Shown in pieces: positions 21,643 through 34,100 of a stretch of 64,000 nt of DNA. The notes beneath the pieces were generated by a model that made no database searches, was not told where the DNA came from, and saw only the letters and a list, made by a program, of their open reading frames with translations. The stretch is from the NCBI RefSeq assembly GCF_035222375.1, contig NW_026946363.1, forward strand, positions 6,262,001 through 6,326,000, written 5' to 3'. Origin of the DNA: Podospora pseudocomata (taxonomy: Eukaryota; Ascomycota; Sordariomycetes; Sordariales; Podosporaceae). The translations under genes and the position numbers were made by a program. Positions within the stretch are counted from its first letter, which is position 1. The number at the start of each line of letters is the position of its first letter.

Positions 21643-22976
21643 TTAAAATAAAATAAATAAAAATCATACCACTCGTTTCAAAATACCTAATAAGAAACAT
21701 ACTTTCAAGAGAAAGAGAACCAACAACCCCCCTCCCCCCCTTCCCCAAGAGAGATAGATATCTGACGAACAAACTGACAGAAAAAGCCACATTCCCATGA
21801 CACCCACCTTATGAACCTCCCCCGCGTCCACCCCAGCCCCAACCCACGACACCTTACCACACCAACAACTCTCCCAACCTCTCAACTCTTTTATTTTTTT
21901 CTTCTTATTTTACTCTTTTTTTACTTTTTTTTTTCCCTTCTCCTTCTTTTTCCGCTTTCTCCCGCCGCTGGTGAAGCGATGAGTAACCACACAAATCAAG
22001 ACGCTTACACACAACACAGAGGAGGGGTATCTTTCTCGACTGTTGATCATCATCACCACCAAAGCACCAAACATTTCCTCTCCCATTTTGCCCTTATCCC
22101 ACCCCGCCCCCTTAACTTTTCCTCCCAAGGTTGGTTGTGATTCGGAAATATAGCAGAAAAGATAACTTTCGAACACCATGTTGACGCCTCCCGTGATTTC
22201 CCACCCAGGACCAAAAGGGAAAAAAAAAAAAAAAAAGAAAAGACCTAATATCCCGAGAGTTTGTTGAGAGCTTTGTTGTTCCTGATTTTATAGATGAGGT
22301 GTGATCGAGTCGGGTAGGCGCAGCTTGGCGACTCTTCGGTGGTAGGTTGTTGGTTGACGCCGTTGCTAGTGTTAAAGGTGACGACGGCGGCGACGGCGGC
22401 GACGGAGGGGGTAGTAATACAAGGGAAAAGAAGAAAAATGCTGGTTGATGAAAACAAAAAGACTTTGACGAGAAAATTGTGTGGAAAATAATCATCAACG
22501 TCATCAAAGGCGAAATTTCCCAAGTAGTTTATGGCCCCGAGTCTGTATTCGTTACACAACACGCAAGATGCTTTCTTTCTCTCCCCAATGCATTCAGACA
22601 ACAGAAATGGTTTACTTTGTAGCGATCGACAAGAAGAGTAGGGTTAATGAAATTTTGAGTACCCATGAAAAGAAATCCCGTCATGGCTTATTATTTCCAA
22701 GGAAAAGGAGACTCAGTTGTGAGTGTGTATAGTTTGCTTGTGTGGGTTTTTTTTCTTTCTTTTTTTCTTTTTTTGATTTTTTTTTTGAGGGCAGTCTGAT
22801 TTTATGCCCGAGACCTGACGGTCCCGACCGGTGTTGGGGTTGAAGAAGGGCCCGTGTGCGAGTGAAAGCCTTGCCGCGAGTTACGGCCACGCTTTGAACT
22901 ACTGGTCAAGGTGCCCACATCATGTTTGCCTGGTCAACTGTCAGCCCGACCTGTCAAAGACATACCAGATCGAAAT

Positions 22977-23233
22977 TCAACTCATCGACTTACCATCACA
23001 ACACGCCCGAACATTCTCCAACCGATCCGCTTCGCGATCTTGTTGCTCGATGATCTGTCTGAGATCCTCCGCACTATCCTGCACTTCACTAGATTCATAC
23101 ATGCTCTGTGCGGTATCGCGCCCCGAAACACTTCTGCTCCTCAAGCTGCCAAATGTCCCGCCCAAGACTTTGCTGTCTTTCCAGTATCCGCTGATGCGGC
23201 TCAGCGTTCCAGATGACCGCGCCGCTTGCGGTG

Positions 23234-23264
<31 letters not shown>

Positions 23265-26200
23265 AGAAATCTTGGAGCGAGACGGGGTGAGAGTGGGAAC
23301 ATTGAGGTAGTGGTCCATGGTTGGCGACTCCCGTACTGTTCGGGAATTGTACGAGGACAGAGAAGGAGCACCGCGAGTGCCATGGGGCATCCGCTTGCCA
23401 TAGCTTGGGTTGAATTCGTCAACATCGGCACTTGTAATGTGGCCAGCCATCTCTTCGGCATCCGACTGGCCATCGTTCGACGTCCTAAGGAGAAGGTAAG
23501 ACAGGGCGTTGAACCATGTCTCATGTCGTTGACCAGTCGTGCAGGTGAACTTGATGGTTCGGCCAGGCGACACGATGACCAAGCTCTTCCTGTGCAGCCC
23601 GGGGGGCATCGGGTTGTCATCCGCTACGACGCGTACGGCCTCAATAGGAACACTCTTGGCACGAAGCTCATGACGCCCGGCAGATGATGGGTCCCGGTCG
23701 CTCCAGTACAGAGTGCGCGTGTACGGGTGCACCCAGAAGTACCTCCGGTGACGGTTCTCAGACATCTCACCACGGCCGGCCTTGCGCGTGTACTTCCACA
23801 GGTACTCTCCAATCATCGTCTGGGTGATGGCCTGGATCATGCGAGGGTCCGTGTTGGGACCCAAGCCAGACGTGTCATAACCGCCCTCGGGGTGAATGTT
23901 GAATCGAGTGTCGACCTCGGATGCGAAGGATGAAATAGAGGACTTGCGGCTGCGGGCTGTCATTCTCGACGGCGAATGGACTTCGGGCATCTCGCGAATC
24001 GATCCATTCTTGTGAGCACGTGGTGTGGGAGTAGCACGACCACCGTTACCAGCAGCACCCGCGGGTGACAAGGGGCGTCTATGCGTGGGAGTCCGCGGGC
24101 GCATGGCAGAGGCGGGGAACAGTGGCGGTGGCATGCTGTTGATGGTTTCCTGACCGCCGCCCGAAGAGTTGGTCCTCGCAGCCTCGATGGCTTCTTTGTG
24201 GTTGGCTGGCAGGGGCGGGACAATGTCCTCGGCGGAGCTCCTGATGCTAGCAGAGCTGCCTGGCCTCCTAAGAAGTACGGCATCAATAGGCTCAGTGACA
24301 GTGTCGGTAGCAGCCTTGCCCTTCGACCGCAGCGTGCTGTCGAAGCTGCCCTGGCGGGCCCGGTTAATGCGAACCGTGGATGGGGTGCCCATACTGAGAT
24401 GTGAGCTGGAGCGTTCAAGATCGTGTGGCGGAAGAGATTGCTGGCTATTTGCCAGGAGCAACTGGTCAATGGCCTCGGATGTCAATGTTGTCTGAACGCC
24501 CTGATCGGCAGTAAGCACGGGCTGCTTCTGCGCGGGCTGCTTCTGCGCGGGCTGCTTCTGCGCGGGCTGCTTCTGCGCGGGCTGCTCCTCTAACGCCTGA
24601 GCACCCTGCTCCTCGCCGTCCGTGCCACGGGGAATGATGAACGCATTTCTCTTGGGGCTGCGCCCCTCGCTTGGCTCGGTTTGCAGTGACTGGATCGCAG
24701 AAATGGTGAGCGGCGGGAGGATGGACTTGGGCTCCTCTGGCTCGACCGGGTCAACAACAACTTGAGAGCCGATGGCCGAAATAGACAAGAGAGGAGCTGG
24801 AACCTCGGGAGCCTCGAGAGGCTCCACAGCCTGCGACTGAATGGATGCCAGGGACAAGGCAGGGGGAGGGACGACTGGCTCTTCGCGTGGCTCGACATCC
24901 AAAGTCTGCCGAACGGATGACAATGAGAGAACCGGCAAAGGCGCCTCGCAAGGCTCGACATCCAATGCCGCAACAGCTGACAAAGACAGCGGCGGACGGA
25001 CCGCCTCAACAGGTTCGACAGCACAAGCCTGGACGCTTGACAGGGAGAGCGCCGGCGCAGGCGGGTCCTGAGGCTCAACATCCCAGGTCTTGAGCGTCGA
25101 TATGGAGAGCGCAGGAAGGGGCACTTCGCGGGGCTCAACGTCCTGGGACTGAATAGGGGCAAGACCGAATGCGGGCGCAGCCGGCTCTGGCTCCTGGCGA
25201 GGCTCGACGGCCTCTGACTTGATAGACGAGAAAGAAAGAGGAGGCGAAGCGGGCGCCTCGAGCTTTGTCTCCACGCTGCGTGCTGCAACGACAGGAACAA
25301 CTGCTGGGGCTGGGAGGTCGAATGGCTGCTCCACTGGCTCGACATCTTCGGCCACGATGCTGGCGAATGACAGAAGAATGGGGGATGGCGGAGCTGTTGG
25401 CTCGACCTCCTCCGCGCAGATTGTCGACATGGACAGAGGAACAGGCTCTGGCTCTGGGGCCTCGATAGGCTCGAAATCATGGTAGGTATGTACGCTCGAA
25501 ATGGAGAGCGCCGCCGGTGTTGGCACCACCTCGGCAATAGGCTCCACCGCCGTCGACAAGACAGCCGAGAAGCTGAGAGGCGCAGGAACCGGCTCAGGTT
25601 CGGGAACGGGCTCAACGTCATGGAAAGCATGGACGGAAGAGAGAGAGAGAACCACAGGGGTGGGCTCGGGCTCTGCAATTGGCTCGATTTGCTCACCAAG
25701 AACTGCCGAGAGCGATAGGGGAGCTGGAACAACCTCCGGCTCCGAAACTGGCTCGATATCCAGAGAAGCAGTGGCAGGCACGCTCAGAACTGGTGGCACA
25801 GGAGCCACGGGCTCGACGTTCTGAGACAAGACTGGTGCAAGAGTGAGCTTCGGCGGAGGCACCTCTGGCTCTCGCACTGGCTCCGTGTGCTGTGTCAAAA
25901 TGGCAGACAAGCTCAGCGAAGGGGGCATTGGAAGAAGCTCGGGCTCAATGACAGGCGCAATGTCTTCCGACTGGATGCTCGAAAGGCTCAGAGTCTGCGG
26001 TGGGACGACAACGGGAGTGGGGAGCAGAGCACGCTGCCGAGGTGAGGTCGAAGGAGATGGGAATTGCGCAGGCCTGTCTTCCGCATCCGAATCATGCTGG
26101 ACGCTGACATCGCTGTACGACATGACCGATGCCGGACGGCCCTGGTTGAGTTCGCTTCCCAGCCATTGACTGGACTTTCTGGGGCCGATGACAGATTCCA

Positions 26201-28732
26201 CAGATGTGTGAGGTCCGATGACAGACTGCATGGACCTCTTAGGTCTAACAACAGACTCCATAGATCTCTTGGGCCCAATGACAGACTCCATAGATCTCTG
26301 ACGGGCAATCACAGACTCCATCGTTCTTGGACGACTCCGTTCCATGTGAATGACACTTGGTGGAGCCGAGATTGAGCCCTCCCCATCACTGAGCACGCCA
26401 GACTCAACAAGGTCACGAACGTCCACTGGCTCTGTCATCATCCCACTGTCGACCATGGTCACCCTCTTGATCGGCATCCTCGGGACATCGGGAGCTGGCG
26501 AGAGATGGCCTCTAATCACGCTGGCGGGTGTGGCAGGCGTCATGGAACGGAGACTGCGGGCGGGGGTACCACCGTATGAATCATCATCACTGTTATCCAT
26601 GTTGTTCAACTCGGCAAACAGGCTCTGCTGAGGCGTTGCCGTGATGCTACCGCGATGAACGGGGGCGCCGAGAGGGCTGCTCTGTGCGGTAGACGGATCT
26701 TCACTAAGCTGCCGTTGACGTTGGCTCATGGATCCACGGTTCATGCGCGCCCGCATCCGCTGGGCAGGGTTCGCAGATGGTGATCTCACGTCCACGTAGC
26801 CATACTCCTCGTCGCTCGAAGTTGACGCCGTGCTGTCGAACGAGTACGAGTCTTGGCTTGCGGGCAAAGGAGGAGGACGCCTTATCGACTCTGCACCCCG
26901 AGCTAGCCTCGGCCCGGATTCTGTCTCGGTTGCCGTGTCCTCGGATTCGTCCGTGGTGATGTTCTCAAGACCAGTCTCAAAGTCTTCCGTTTCGGTCGTC
27001 TCAGTGCCCCTTTCGTGGGCAGTCTCGAAAGCCTCGCTGGCCTCAGTCGCGGTGTCGAAGCCACCCTCGTGAGCCGTCTCGAAGTGATCGCTGCTCGATT
27101 CCTGGATGGTACCGATACTGAGGTTGGGTATCCGAGAGCTTGAGCCACGGAACGGATTCGTCCGAGGAGAGGGCGCTTCGGAAACATCATCCCAGTCAGG
27201 GTCTTCCACCACTTCGATTCTGCTCGGTCGGTGGCCACCCAACTGCGTGACCTTGAAGTTCGGCTTCTTGGCCTCCCTGGCATCAAGCTTGCGGTTCTTC
27301 TTGGGCGCCGGGTGAGGATCGCTTCTCAGCTTCTCGACCTCATCGCGGGCATCCTGGAGCATGCGCTTCAGCTCCAGCTTTTCGGTTTTCTCGCGATGGA
27401 TGTTGGTCCTGAGAGTCTGGATGGTACGTTGAGCATGGCCGAGAGAAGTCTTGAGAGTTTCGGTCTCGAGTCCGGAGTGGCGAGGTGTCATTTTCAGAGG
27501 CGAAGGAGGCGGTGACTGCTCGGGGCCGGTGTTTCTGTCGCTACCGGAGTTGCGATCCTCATCACTCACACCACGAGTGGATTCCCGCTCCAGCATCCTG
27601 CCCCGCTGGGCTGAGAACGCCTTGGCTAGCTCCTGATTCTGGCTTGTGAGTTCGTCGACCCTCTTCTGAAGTGTCAAGCGTTCCGATTCGAAGGATACCG
27701 CACTGCGCCGGCTGGTGCCAAGCTCGATCTCGAGATTTCTGATAGCTGCCGAGTGCTTCTCCTCCTGCTTGGTCATGCTATCCTTGACCTCTTCCAGCTC
27801 TCGCTGGGTGGCGTTCTTTTCAGATTGCAAAGCAGCCAAAGCCTGCGTGAGTTTCTTCTCGCGCTCCGCAGCCTCCTTCTGCGATGCCATGAGCTCGTGG
27901 ATTTGCGTCTCGAGGTTCCAGTTCTCATCCTTGTATCGGGACTCGCTCTCGTCCAGGCTTTTGATGTGTTGTTGGAAGCCTTCGGCCTCGAGTTCAAGTC
28001 TCGCCCTGTCCGCCTTGCTCTCCTTGAGCTCCTCTTCTCTCTCCGACAGAAGGGCTTGAAGATTTCGAACTTGTGCAATCAACGAGGTACTGATTTCGGC
28101 AGCGAATTCGATATCGTGGATCCGACTGGCAGGCTGATTGCGCAACTTTCGATTGGGGACACTGAACTTGGTGGGAGATGGGGTCGCCAACGTTTCGAAC
28201 TTGGAGGGGCTCACAGAACGCTAGAAACAAGAATCAGTCCCGTGCTCGAAAGACGAGAACATCTGGCACAACATACCCTCCCAGCCTTGCCCTCGGCGGC
28301 ATAAGGCGACCCTTGAGACTCACTGCTGGGAACCCTCTGCTTTGGAAGCAAAGCGCGCGCACTGTCCCTCGCCACCTCACTGTAATCCTTCTCGATATCC
28401 AAGAGTCTTTGGCGCAGGTCGGGATCAAGTTCGGCTTCCGATTGCAAGCGCTCCACCTCCCGAAGCTTTTCCGTGAGCTCCTTCTGCTGTTGTACAAGTG
28501 CGGTACCCAGCTTTCCAGCTTCCTCCATTCGCCGTTCGGTATCCCGCAGATGGGCCTGAATGGCGCGTTTTGTTTGCTCGGCCGAAGCGCCGGGAGCAAG
28601 GGCGAGGAGGTGGCCATCGAAGTTGGAATGCCGAAGATGTGTCGGGCCGGACGGACTTATGACGAAAGGGTCAGCAACCTCTCCGGGACCCAAAGCCTCG
28701 ACGGGCTTGTCAGATGCAACCGAAGTCGCCAT
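22977..28732 (-). CDS. apsA: ApsA/Num1/Mcp5-type cortical nuclear-positioning protein, PH domain, repeat-rich
   Basis: Exons 28732-28277 and 28220-22977 give about 1899 residues. Order of parts: an N-terminal coiled coil before the intron (about 45-130), a second coiled coil (about 165-400), a disordered Ser/Thr/Glu-rich zone, a 10-residue repeat (MESVIGPKRS type, about 780-835), a long array of about 24-residue Pro-rich repeats (about 890-1340), a five-residue QPAQK repeat, and a C-terminal PH domain of the Mcp5/Num1 kind (about 1610-1730, GEYLWKYTRKAGRGE, RRYFWVHPYTRTLYWSDRD). Proteins of this family sit at the cell cortex, bind phosphoinositides, and anchor dynein and mitochondria for nuclear migration. 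The 56-nt intron has donor GTATGT and acceptor TAG. A further 3' intron (22993-22951, donor GTAAGT) is possible and would end the protein at 22934 with CDGRADS. An in-frame ATG at 28840 is a weaker start candidate. Confidence 0.9.
24520..24594. repeat. 15-bp tandem repeat inside apsA (QPAQK units)
   Basis: About five near-perfect 15-nt copies (CGCGGGCTGCTTCTG on the + strand) encode repeated QKQPA residues. Near-identity at DNA level suggests recent expansion. Confidence 0.9.
24650..26010. repeat. Degenerate 70-75-nt tandem repeats inside apsA, about 18-20 units
   Basis: The encoded protein repeats a pattern close to LSLSSVxSxxVEPxExPxPxP roughly every 24 residues. Copies have diverged, including substitutions such as ISAI and FASI for LSSV, but keep the VEP core and reading frame. 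Confidence 0.85.
26175..26340. repeat. 30-bp tandem repeat inside apsA (MESVIGPKRS units), about five copies
   Basis: The protein reads MESVIARQRS, MESVIGPKRS, MESVVRPKRS, MQSVIGPHTS, VESVIGPRKS in series; the DNA copies are similarly regular. Confidence 0.9.
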
Positions 28733-31145
28733 GATGCCCGAGAACGCCCTCGGACAGGCAGGCCCCAAAGATTCGGGGCTTTGCCTGCTCGCAGCACCGC
28801 CAAGTTGTGTACGGCAGTGGTTTGTTTTGTTGGGATGCACGAAGCAACGTCACCTATTCCTCCCTCGCTTTGGTGGACATCAATCGGATCTCGATCGGTG
28901 GCGCGTGGTGGCCAGACCCAGCTGCCGTAGTAAAACGTTAAAAGAAGAGCTTTTTTTATTTTATTTTATTTTTTTTTAAAAAAAAATAAAAAAATAAAAA
29001 AAAACAAGGTTCGGCAGCGGGTCGTGTTGAAGTGGTGTGAAATAATAGAAGCCCCGGATTCCGTAGGTCGAATTGGGCAAAGAAGACAAGTTAGAGACAA
29101 TTAGTAAGGAAGTAGTGGCAGTAGCAGCTGAAATGGCGTATCGCAAACGAAGGAGAACCAGAAACCGAGAGACGGCGAAAAAGAGGGAAAGGAACACGTC
29201 GGTAGGATTGGTGGGTGGTGATGGTGGTGCAGTGGCGGGCGGCCGTGAGGTGTTTTGTTTCTGAGAGTATGTTCGAGTGTGTGGGCGGATTTACGCGACA
29301 CGAGGCAGACAGTCAGACAGATAGATGGGTATGTAGCGCACACCCCCAAGGGAGGATTGTGTACAATAGTAAGTCCTAGGTCGGCCTGAGCTCTGTTGAC
29401 GTTGAGGGGTCGATTGATCGGAACACGCGCGCACACCGAGGCTTAGCAAATCAAACAACAAGAACAGCCAAAAATCCAGCAGCTGCAGCAAAACAGGCCA
29501 ATGTCGCGCAACACAATCAAGATTGGCGACGGTCGTCTGCAGAGTGGAGGATGGGCGAATTAGGAAAAAGGTAATAGCAAAAAGAATACGAAAAAAAAAG
29601 AAAGAAAAAAATAAGGTCGGATTGACGGCGACGACAGCGGTGGGGGCGATAGAGGGAGAGACTGGGTGAATCCAGCAGCGAGGGAGACAGGAATCTGCTG
29701 GATGTCTTCGATGCATTGGCGTGATGGACGAACAATCCAGAACAGTGGGAGCGGAGCAGATCGCCCAGATGTCTGGTGGTGTTCTTGCCTCAGGCATCTG
29801 TGCTCCGTGGCATTGCGGGCGCTTGGCACGCTTGCATTGATCTCTCCACCTGTGGAAGCAGGGCCAAGACGCCAGCAAGCGTCATCTCCCGCTGCTTTTC
29901 CAGCCTGCAGCGTCCGAGATAAAATGTCATCTCGTCTCTTGTTTTTTGGGAGTCATTGGTGTCTCAGTGCTCATTGACGTGGGTGGCCTCAGCTCCAGCA
30001 CCGCCCATCAAACAATTAGTTTGGTGTTATAGGACAGCTAACAAACAGAGAAGGTCCGGCTGGGACCAGAGGCCACCTCAACAATAGGTATCCTAATCCA
30101 GAGGCCAGTGAAGATTTGTGAAGCCATTCACGATGTCTATCTGACCGTGATTGCTATTTATATAGAGATGCGCTCTCCCAATCACCAATCGCCGTGAAGA
30201 TGTTCACGATCCGAGATCCGATTCGTTCAAAGCGACAATCATATCCAGTCTAACCAGTTCCCACCCCGGGAGATGGACGGGGGGCATAATTGAAAGCTTT
30301 TGATTCAATCTATTTTAACTGGAGTCAGCTGTCAGTCGGTACCACACAAGTTCCCCAATGCTACCAACTCATCACTCGCTATCTTGTTGGGGAGCTCACT
30401 GCGGTATTCCAGAGCTTGGGCTGGTGATTTCTCCTCATTGTGTGCACGTGATGGCTTCCTCCAGAAAGCCAAACACGGCAACGCGCCAGGCACAAGATGC
30501 AAGGCACATGGCACCAAACGGGGGGTTGACTCGCCGGCTTGGTTTCAGCGCAACGGTGTTCCCTGCCCCGCACAAGCTTCCAATTGCGCTTTGCCCCTCC
30601 TTGGGAAATTCTGGAAAGGAATGAACAGCTCCACCGAAAACCTGCGGTGGAGCCCTTATGGTTAGGTAATGTGCACAAATCAAAAGGGGCGTGAAACCAT
30701 TCCTCACGATGCACGCGAACGCGTAAAGAGGGTCCACTGACAGCTGTACAATGCATGTGTAGGGGGCATTGTCCAGTATCAAGGAAGAAAGGGGGGTGAT
30801 GATATCACGAGTGACCAATAAGTAAACAAAGTTATTCAGGAGAAACATCTCGGGCACAGGAGATGCAGCATATATAATAAGACCTCATATATTGCGTCTC
30901 ACGTGACCGTCATGTTAACCTCCTGACCCCCATTTATGAGCCATGGAACTCGATGCCGATGCCACCAACCCCATCTAAAGCTATCTATCCTACCCGTCCT
31001 ATCCTGCCCGTCCTATCCTGCCCGTCCTATCCTGCCCGTCATACCATGCATTCATTCATATTCACCCAATGCAAACCGTTTGATGGTTTTGGAATCAAAC
31101 GCTTACCGCCCATCTTGATGACCAATGCTGTCTGTGAACCTAAGA
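28733..31145. other. Gene-free 2.4-kb gap between apsA and REV3
   Basis: It holds the apsA promoter side, A/T runs near 28955-29005 and 29585-29610, and a 14-bp minisatellite at 30986-31040. I see no gene-like ORF. Confidence 0.6.
30986..31040. repeat. 14-bp minisatellite (TATCCTGCCCGTCC), about four copies
   Basis: Three near-perfect copies preceded by one variant (TATCCTACCCGTCC). Confidence 0.92.
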
Positions 31146-34100
31146 TCACCAATCCAACCCCGTAGAGCCCTTAGCAACCTTATCCCCTAGCCCCCTGATG
31201 ACTCCCTCCAGCACCACTCCCTCCCCTTGCACCTTTGCCCGCTGCCTCACCCTGCTATAGAACACCGGGCAGTCTTTGCTGTCACACTTCACCTCCTGGT
31301 CCCCTCCATCCCACGACCCCAGCCCGACACAGCTCTGGCAAATCTTCACCAAGTCGTTGTACCCCTTCCTCTGACTGTTCAACCTCCCCTGTAACACCAC
31401 CATGGTCCCCAGCTCATCCTCCTTGCACCTCTCGCAAAGTGGCATCTTCTCCTCCTCATCCACCTCCTCTGCAAAAGCAGGGGCTGGCGGTGCCGGTGCC
31501 ATCTTCACCCCACAAGCCAAGCAGGTCCTCGAAGCAAGAAAGTGCTCCAACGTCTTCTTCGCCTTGGCACCAACATTCTCCCCGTCCGATACCGCACGCT
31601 GTTGCTGCCCCTTCTTCACCATCTGCACCTTCGGAACCTCCTCATACCAAGCCCTCACATTTGCGCCCACCAAGTTGAATATCCTCTCCAGCGGCGGTAT
31701 TAAATTCTTGCCAATATAATACTCCGCATCCAGCTCCAGCCCCTCCGTCACCCCCCTCTCCAACAGCTCCTCCGGCGCAACGCACCGATCAATCAACCTC
31801 GCGCCGGGAGCCCCGGTGACAACCACGTACGGCACCCTTTCCCCGTACTGCGGCTCAGCCCTCGCATCCTCCGACATTTTCTTGCCCGCTATCAACGCAC
31901 CCGCCGGCCCGGGTCCCTTGGCGCTATAGCTCCCCAGTTTCACCTCCCTCGCGAAGCAAAAGTCCTGCACCGAGACGCTCCCCTTCATGATCTTTGAGCA
32001 CTGGGTCTGGAAGTACGCCTTCACTTTGCTCAAATCCGCCGTCTCGAACAGGATCCGCAAGGCCTTCTCCTCGATCATCTGCTCGGCCGGCGTTCCGTCC
32101 CTCCGCACCGTCTCGATCCCCTTGGCGTCAAACTCTGGCGCTTCCTGGCCCGGATGCTCATATTTGTACCCTACGTACCTCTTCTTCGCGAGCAAGACGC
32201 ACGGCTGGTACACCTTTTCAAACTTGAGCTTCACCGGCCTCGGGTTCACGTCCGTGATCTCCTCCGCCATCTCCCGCCCCAGGGCAAAGGCCTGCTCCCG
32301 AGTCCGGCCGGGGAGGTGGACAAACAGCGAGTCTGTATCCCCGTACACCACCTCTGCCTTCCACCTGTCCACGCTGTGGATGTACGCTATCGCTCTTTCC
32401 AACGTTTCCCTGCCGGTCTGGACAATACTGTCCGCTATCTCCGAACACGGCATCCGCCCGGAAAACGATGCAGAGGTGTACCCATACGTGACGTTAGCAA
32501 GCAGCTTGAGCGCAAGCTGCCTGTTGTTCAGCAGCTGCTGGAGCGTCTTGTCGTCTTTGTCTTGCTTCATCCCCGACTTGACCATGACTCTCGTCTCGAG
32601 GATTTCCGTCAGCATCTTGGCCAGCAAAGACTTGCGAATGGTGGGCTTGGTGTACATCAGCCCGTTGGGGGCGATGTTGATGTGCGGCTCGAGGAGCTTG
32701 AGCAGGCCCTCCCGGCGTTTGTACTCGGTGAACCCCATCTTGTTGGTGCCGCGCCAGTTGACGATGCGGCCGAGGCAGGTGGAGTAGCAGTAGTTGTACG
32801 CGATCATGACGCTGGGGTAGAGGGATTGAAAGTCCAGCACCAACACGGGGCTGGTGTAAAAGCTGCTCAGGGGCTCCATGACCAAGGGTAGGCATTCGAG
32901 CGCGTTTTGCGCGCCGACTTGCTTTCTGCTCGGGGAAACAAGCAGGAAGTTCTCTGGCTTGGCGATGCGGAACATGATGGACTCGACCTTGAACTGAGAG
33001 CCGCGGGAGAAGACAGAGAAGAAATCCACTCCCAACAGCCTGGCCTGCTCGCTCGTTCGGGGGATCAGCTCGTTGGCCTCGAGGATCTCGATATTCATCC
33101 TTGTCCTCTTGAGATGATACCGCAACACCTTGGCCAGATCCCTCGGCCGCCCGCTTTTGTACCACTCCGTCAGGTCCTTCCACGAGAAATGCGGCATCCT
33201 CCGGTGCAGCAAGTGCCAGACCACGTTCTCCATGGTGTACTGCAGCAGGTTCAGCTCTCCCCGCATGGCCCTCCAAACATTGATCACGTGCCTCCCGGTA
33301 ACGTGAATCGTAGACGTCGTGTTGAACCCCCAGCGATCAGCCTCCCTCCCTGACTTTCCAAACGAAGGTGACGAAGACTTCATCCGCGAGAACTCGTTGC
33401 AGAGATCATACCCGTACTGCCTGCCCGCCCTCTCCACCACGTACCCCCACGAGCCACCATGGACTTCATACCCGGTCAAGATGTCAGGATCGTGCATCCT
33501 CACAATCTCCACAATCTTGTTCATGAGCTCGAGCTCGCTTTCTTCCGCCACCACGTCAACCTTGCTAGGCATTTGCTTGCGGATCTGTTCCGCCAGGAGA
33601 CCGTCTTCCGACAAGACAATGATCCCGCTCAGTGTGCCGTTCTCGGCTTGACTTCCTCCAAAGAGGACCTGCTCGTCAGATCGCATGCACCAAAAGAGGC
33701 ACTGAATCTCGTCCTCTTCTGGGTTCGGCACCAGCTTCCCGCGGGTATTGACGTGGATCTCTAGACTCATGGTGCTCATGTATTGAGCCTCATGCTGGAC
33801 ACTGGTTGATTTGGCCTTCTGGGAGTATCTGAACCCATGTTTGTTTTTCGGTGTCGCGCCGATGATCTGCGACATGAGATTCGGGTTTGCGCTCTGTGTG
33901 CCGGTCAAAGGAGAGTGCTTATCCCCCGGCTTTTTGGAAGACGTAGACCTCTTCTTTTGCTTGCCATCCCACCACTGGCTGACCTCTTGGAAGGCAGGCG
34001 GTGGCGTGGCGATTTCCCAGGTTCGTAAAGTGCATGCCATCCGCTGTTCTTTGTATGACAGCTCCAGTCCCGCCAAATCAGGACCCTGCTCCGGTTTGAT

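Larger units (their letters stand above)
19254..22976. other. Gene-free 3.7-kb gap between CWC24 and apsA
   Basis: No ORF here looks protein-like. It contains a cluster of eight ACCGGT sites (19594-20492), a decamer repeat near 20891-20926, a (TG)n run at 21245-21294, an (AT)n run at 21624-21642 and several A- or T-runs. The right part must hold the 3' UTR of apsA and the left part the CWC24 promoter. Confidence 0.6.

Noticed and set aside
24590-25732. Minus-strand ORF of 380 codons inside apsA in another frame
   Set aside because: It overlaps the apsA repeat array in the alternate frame and is rich in Ser/Arg/Leu, as expected of a frame-shifted proline-rich repeat.
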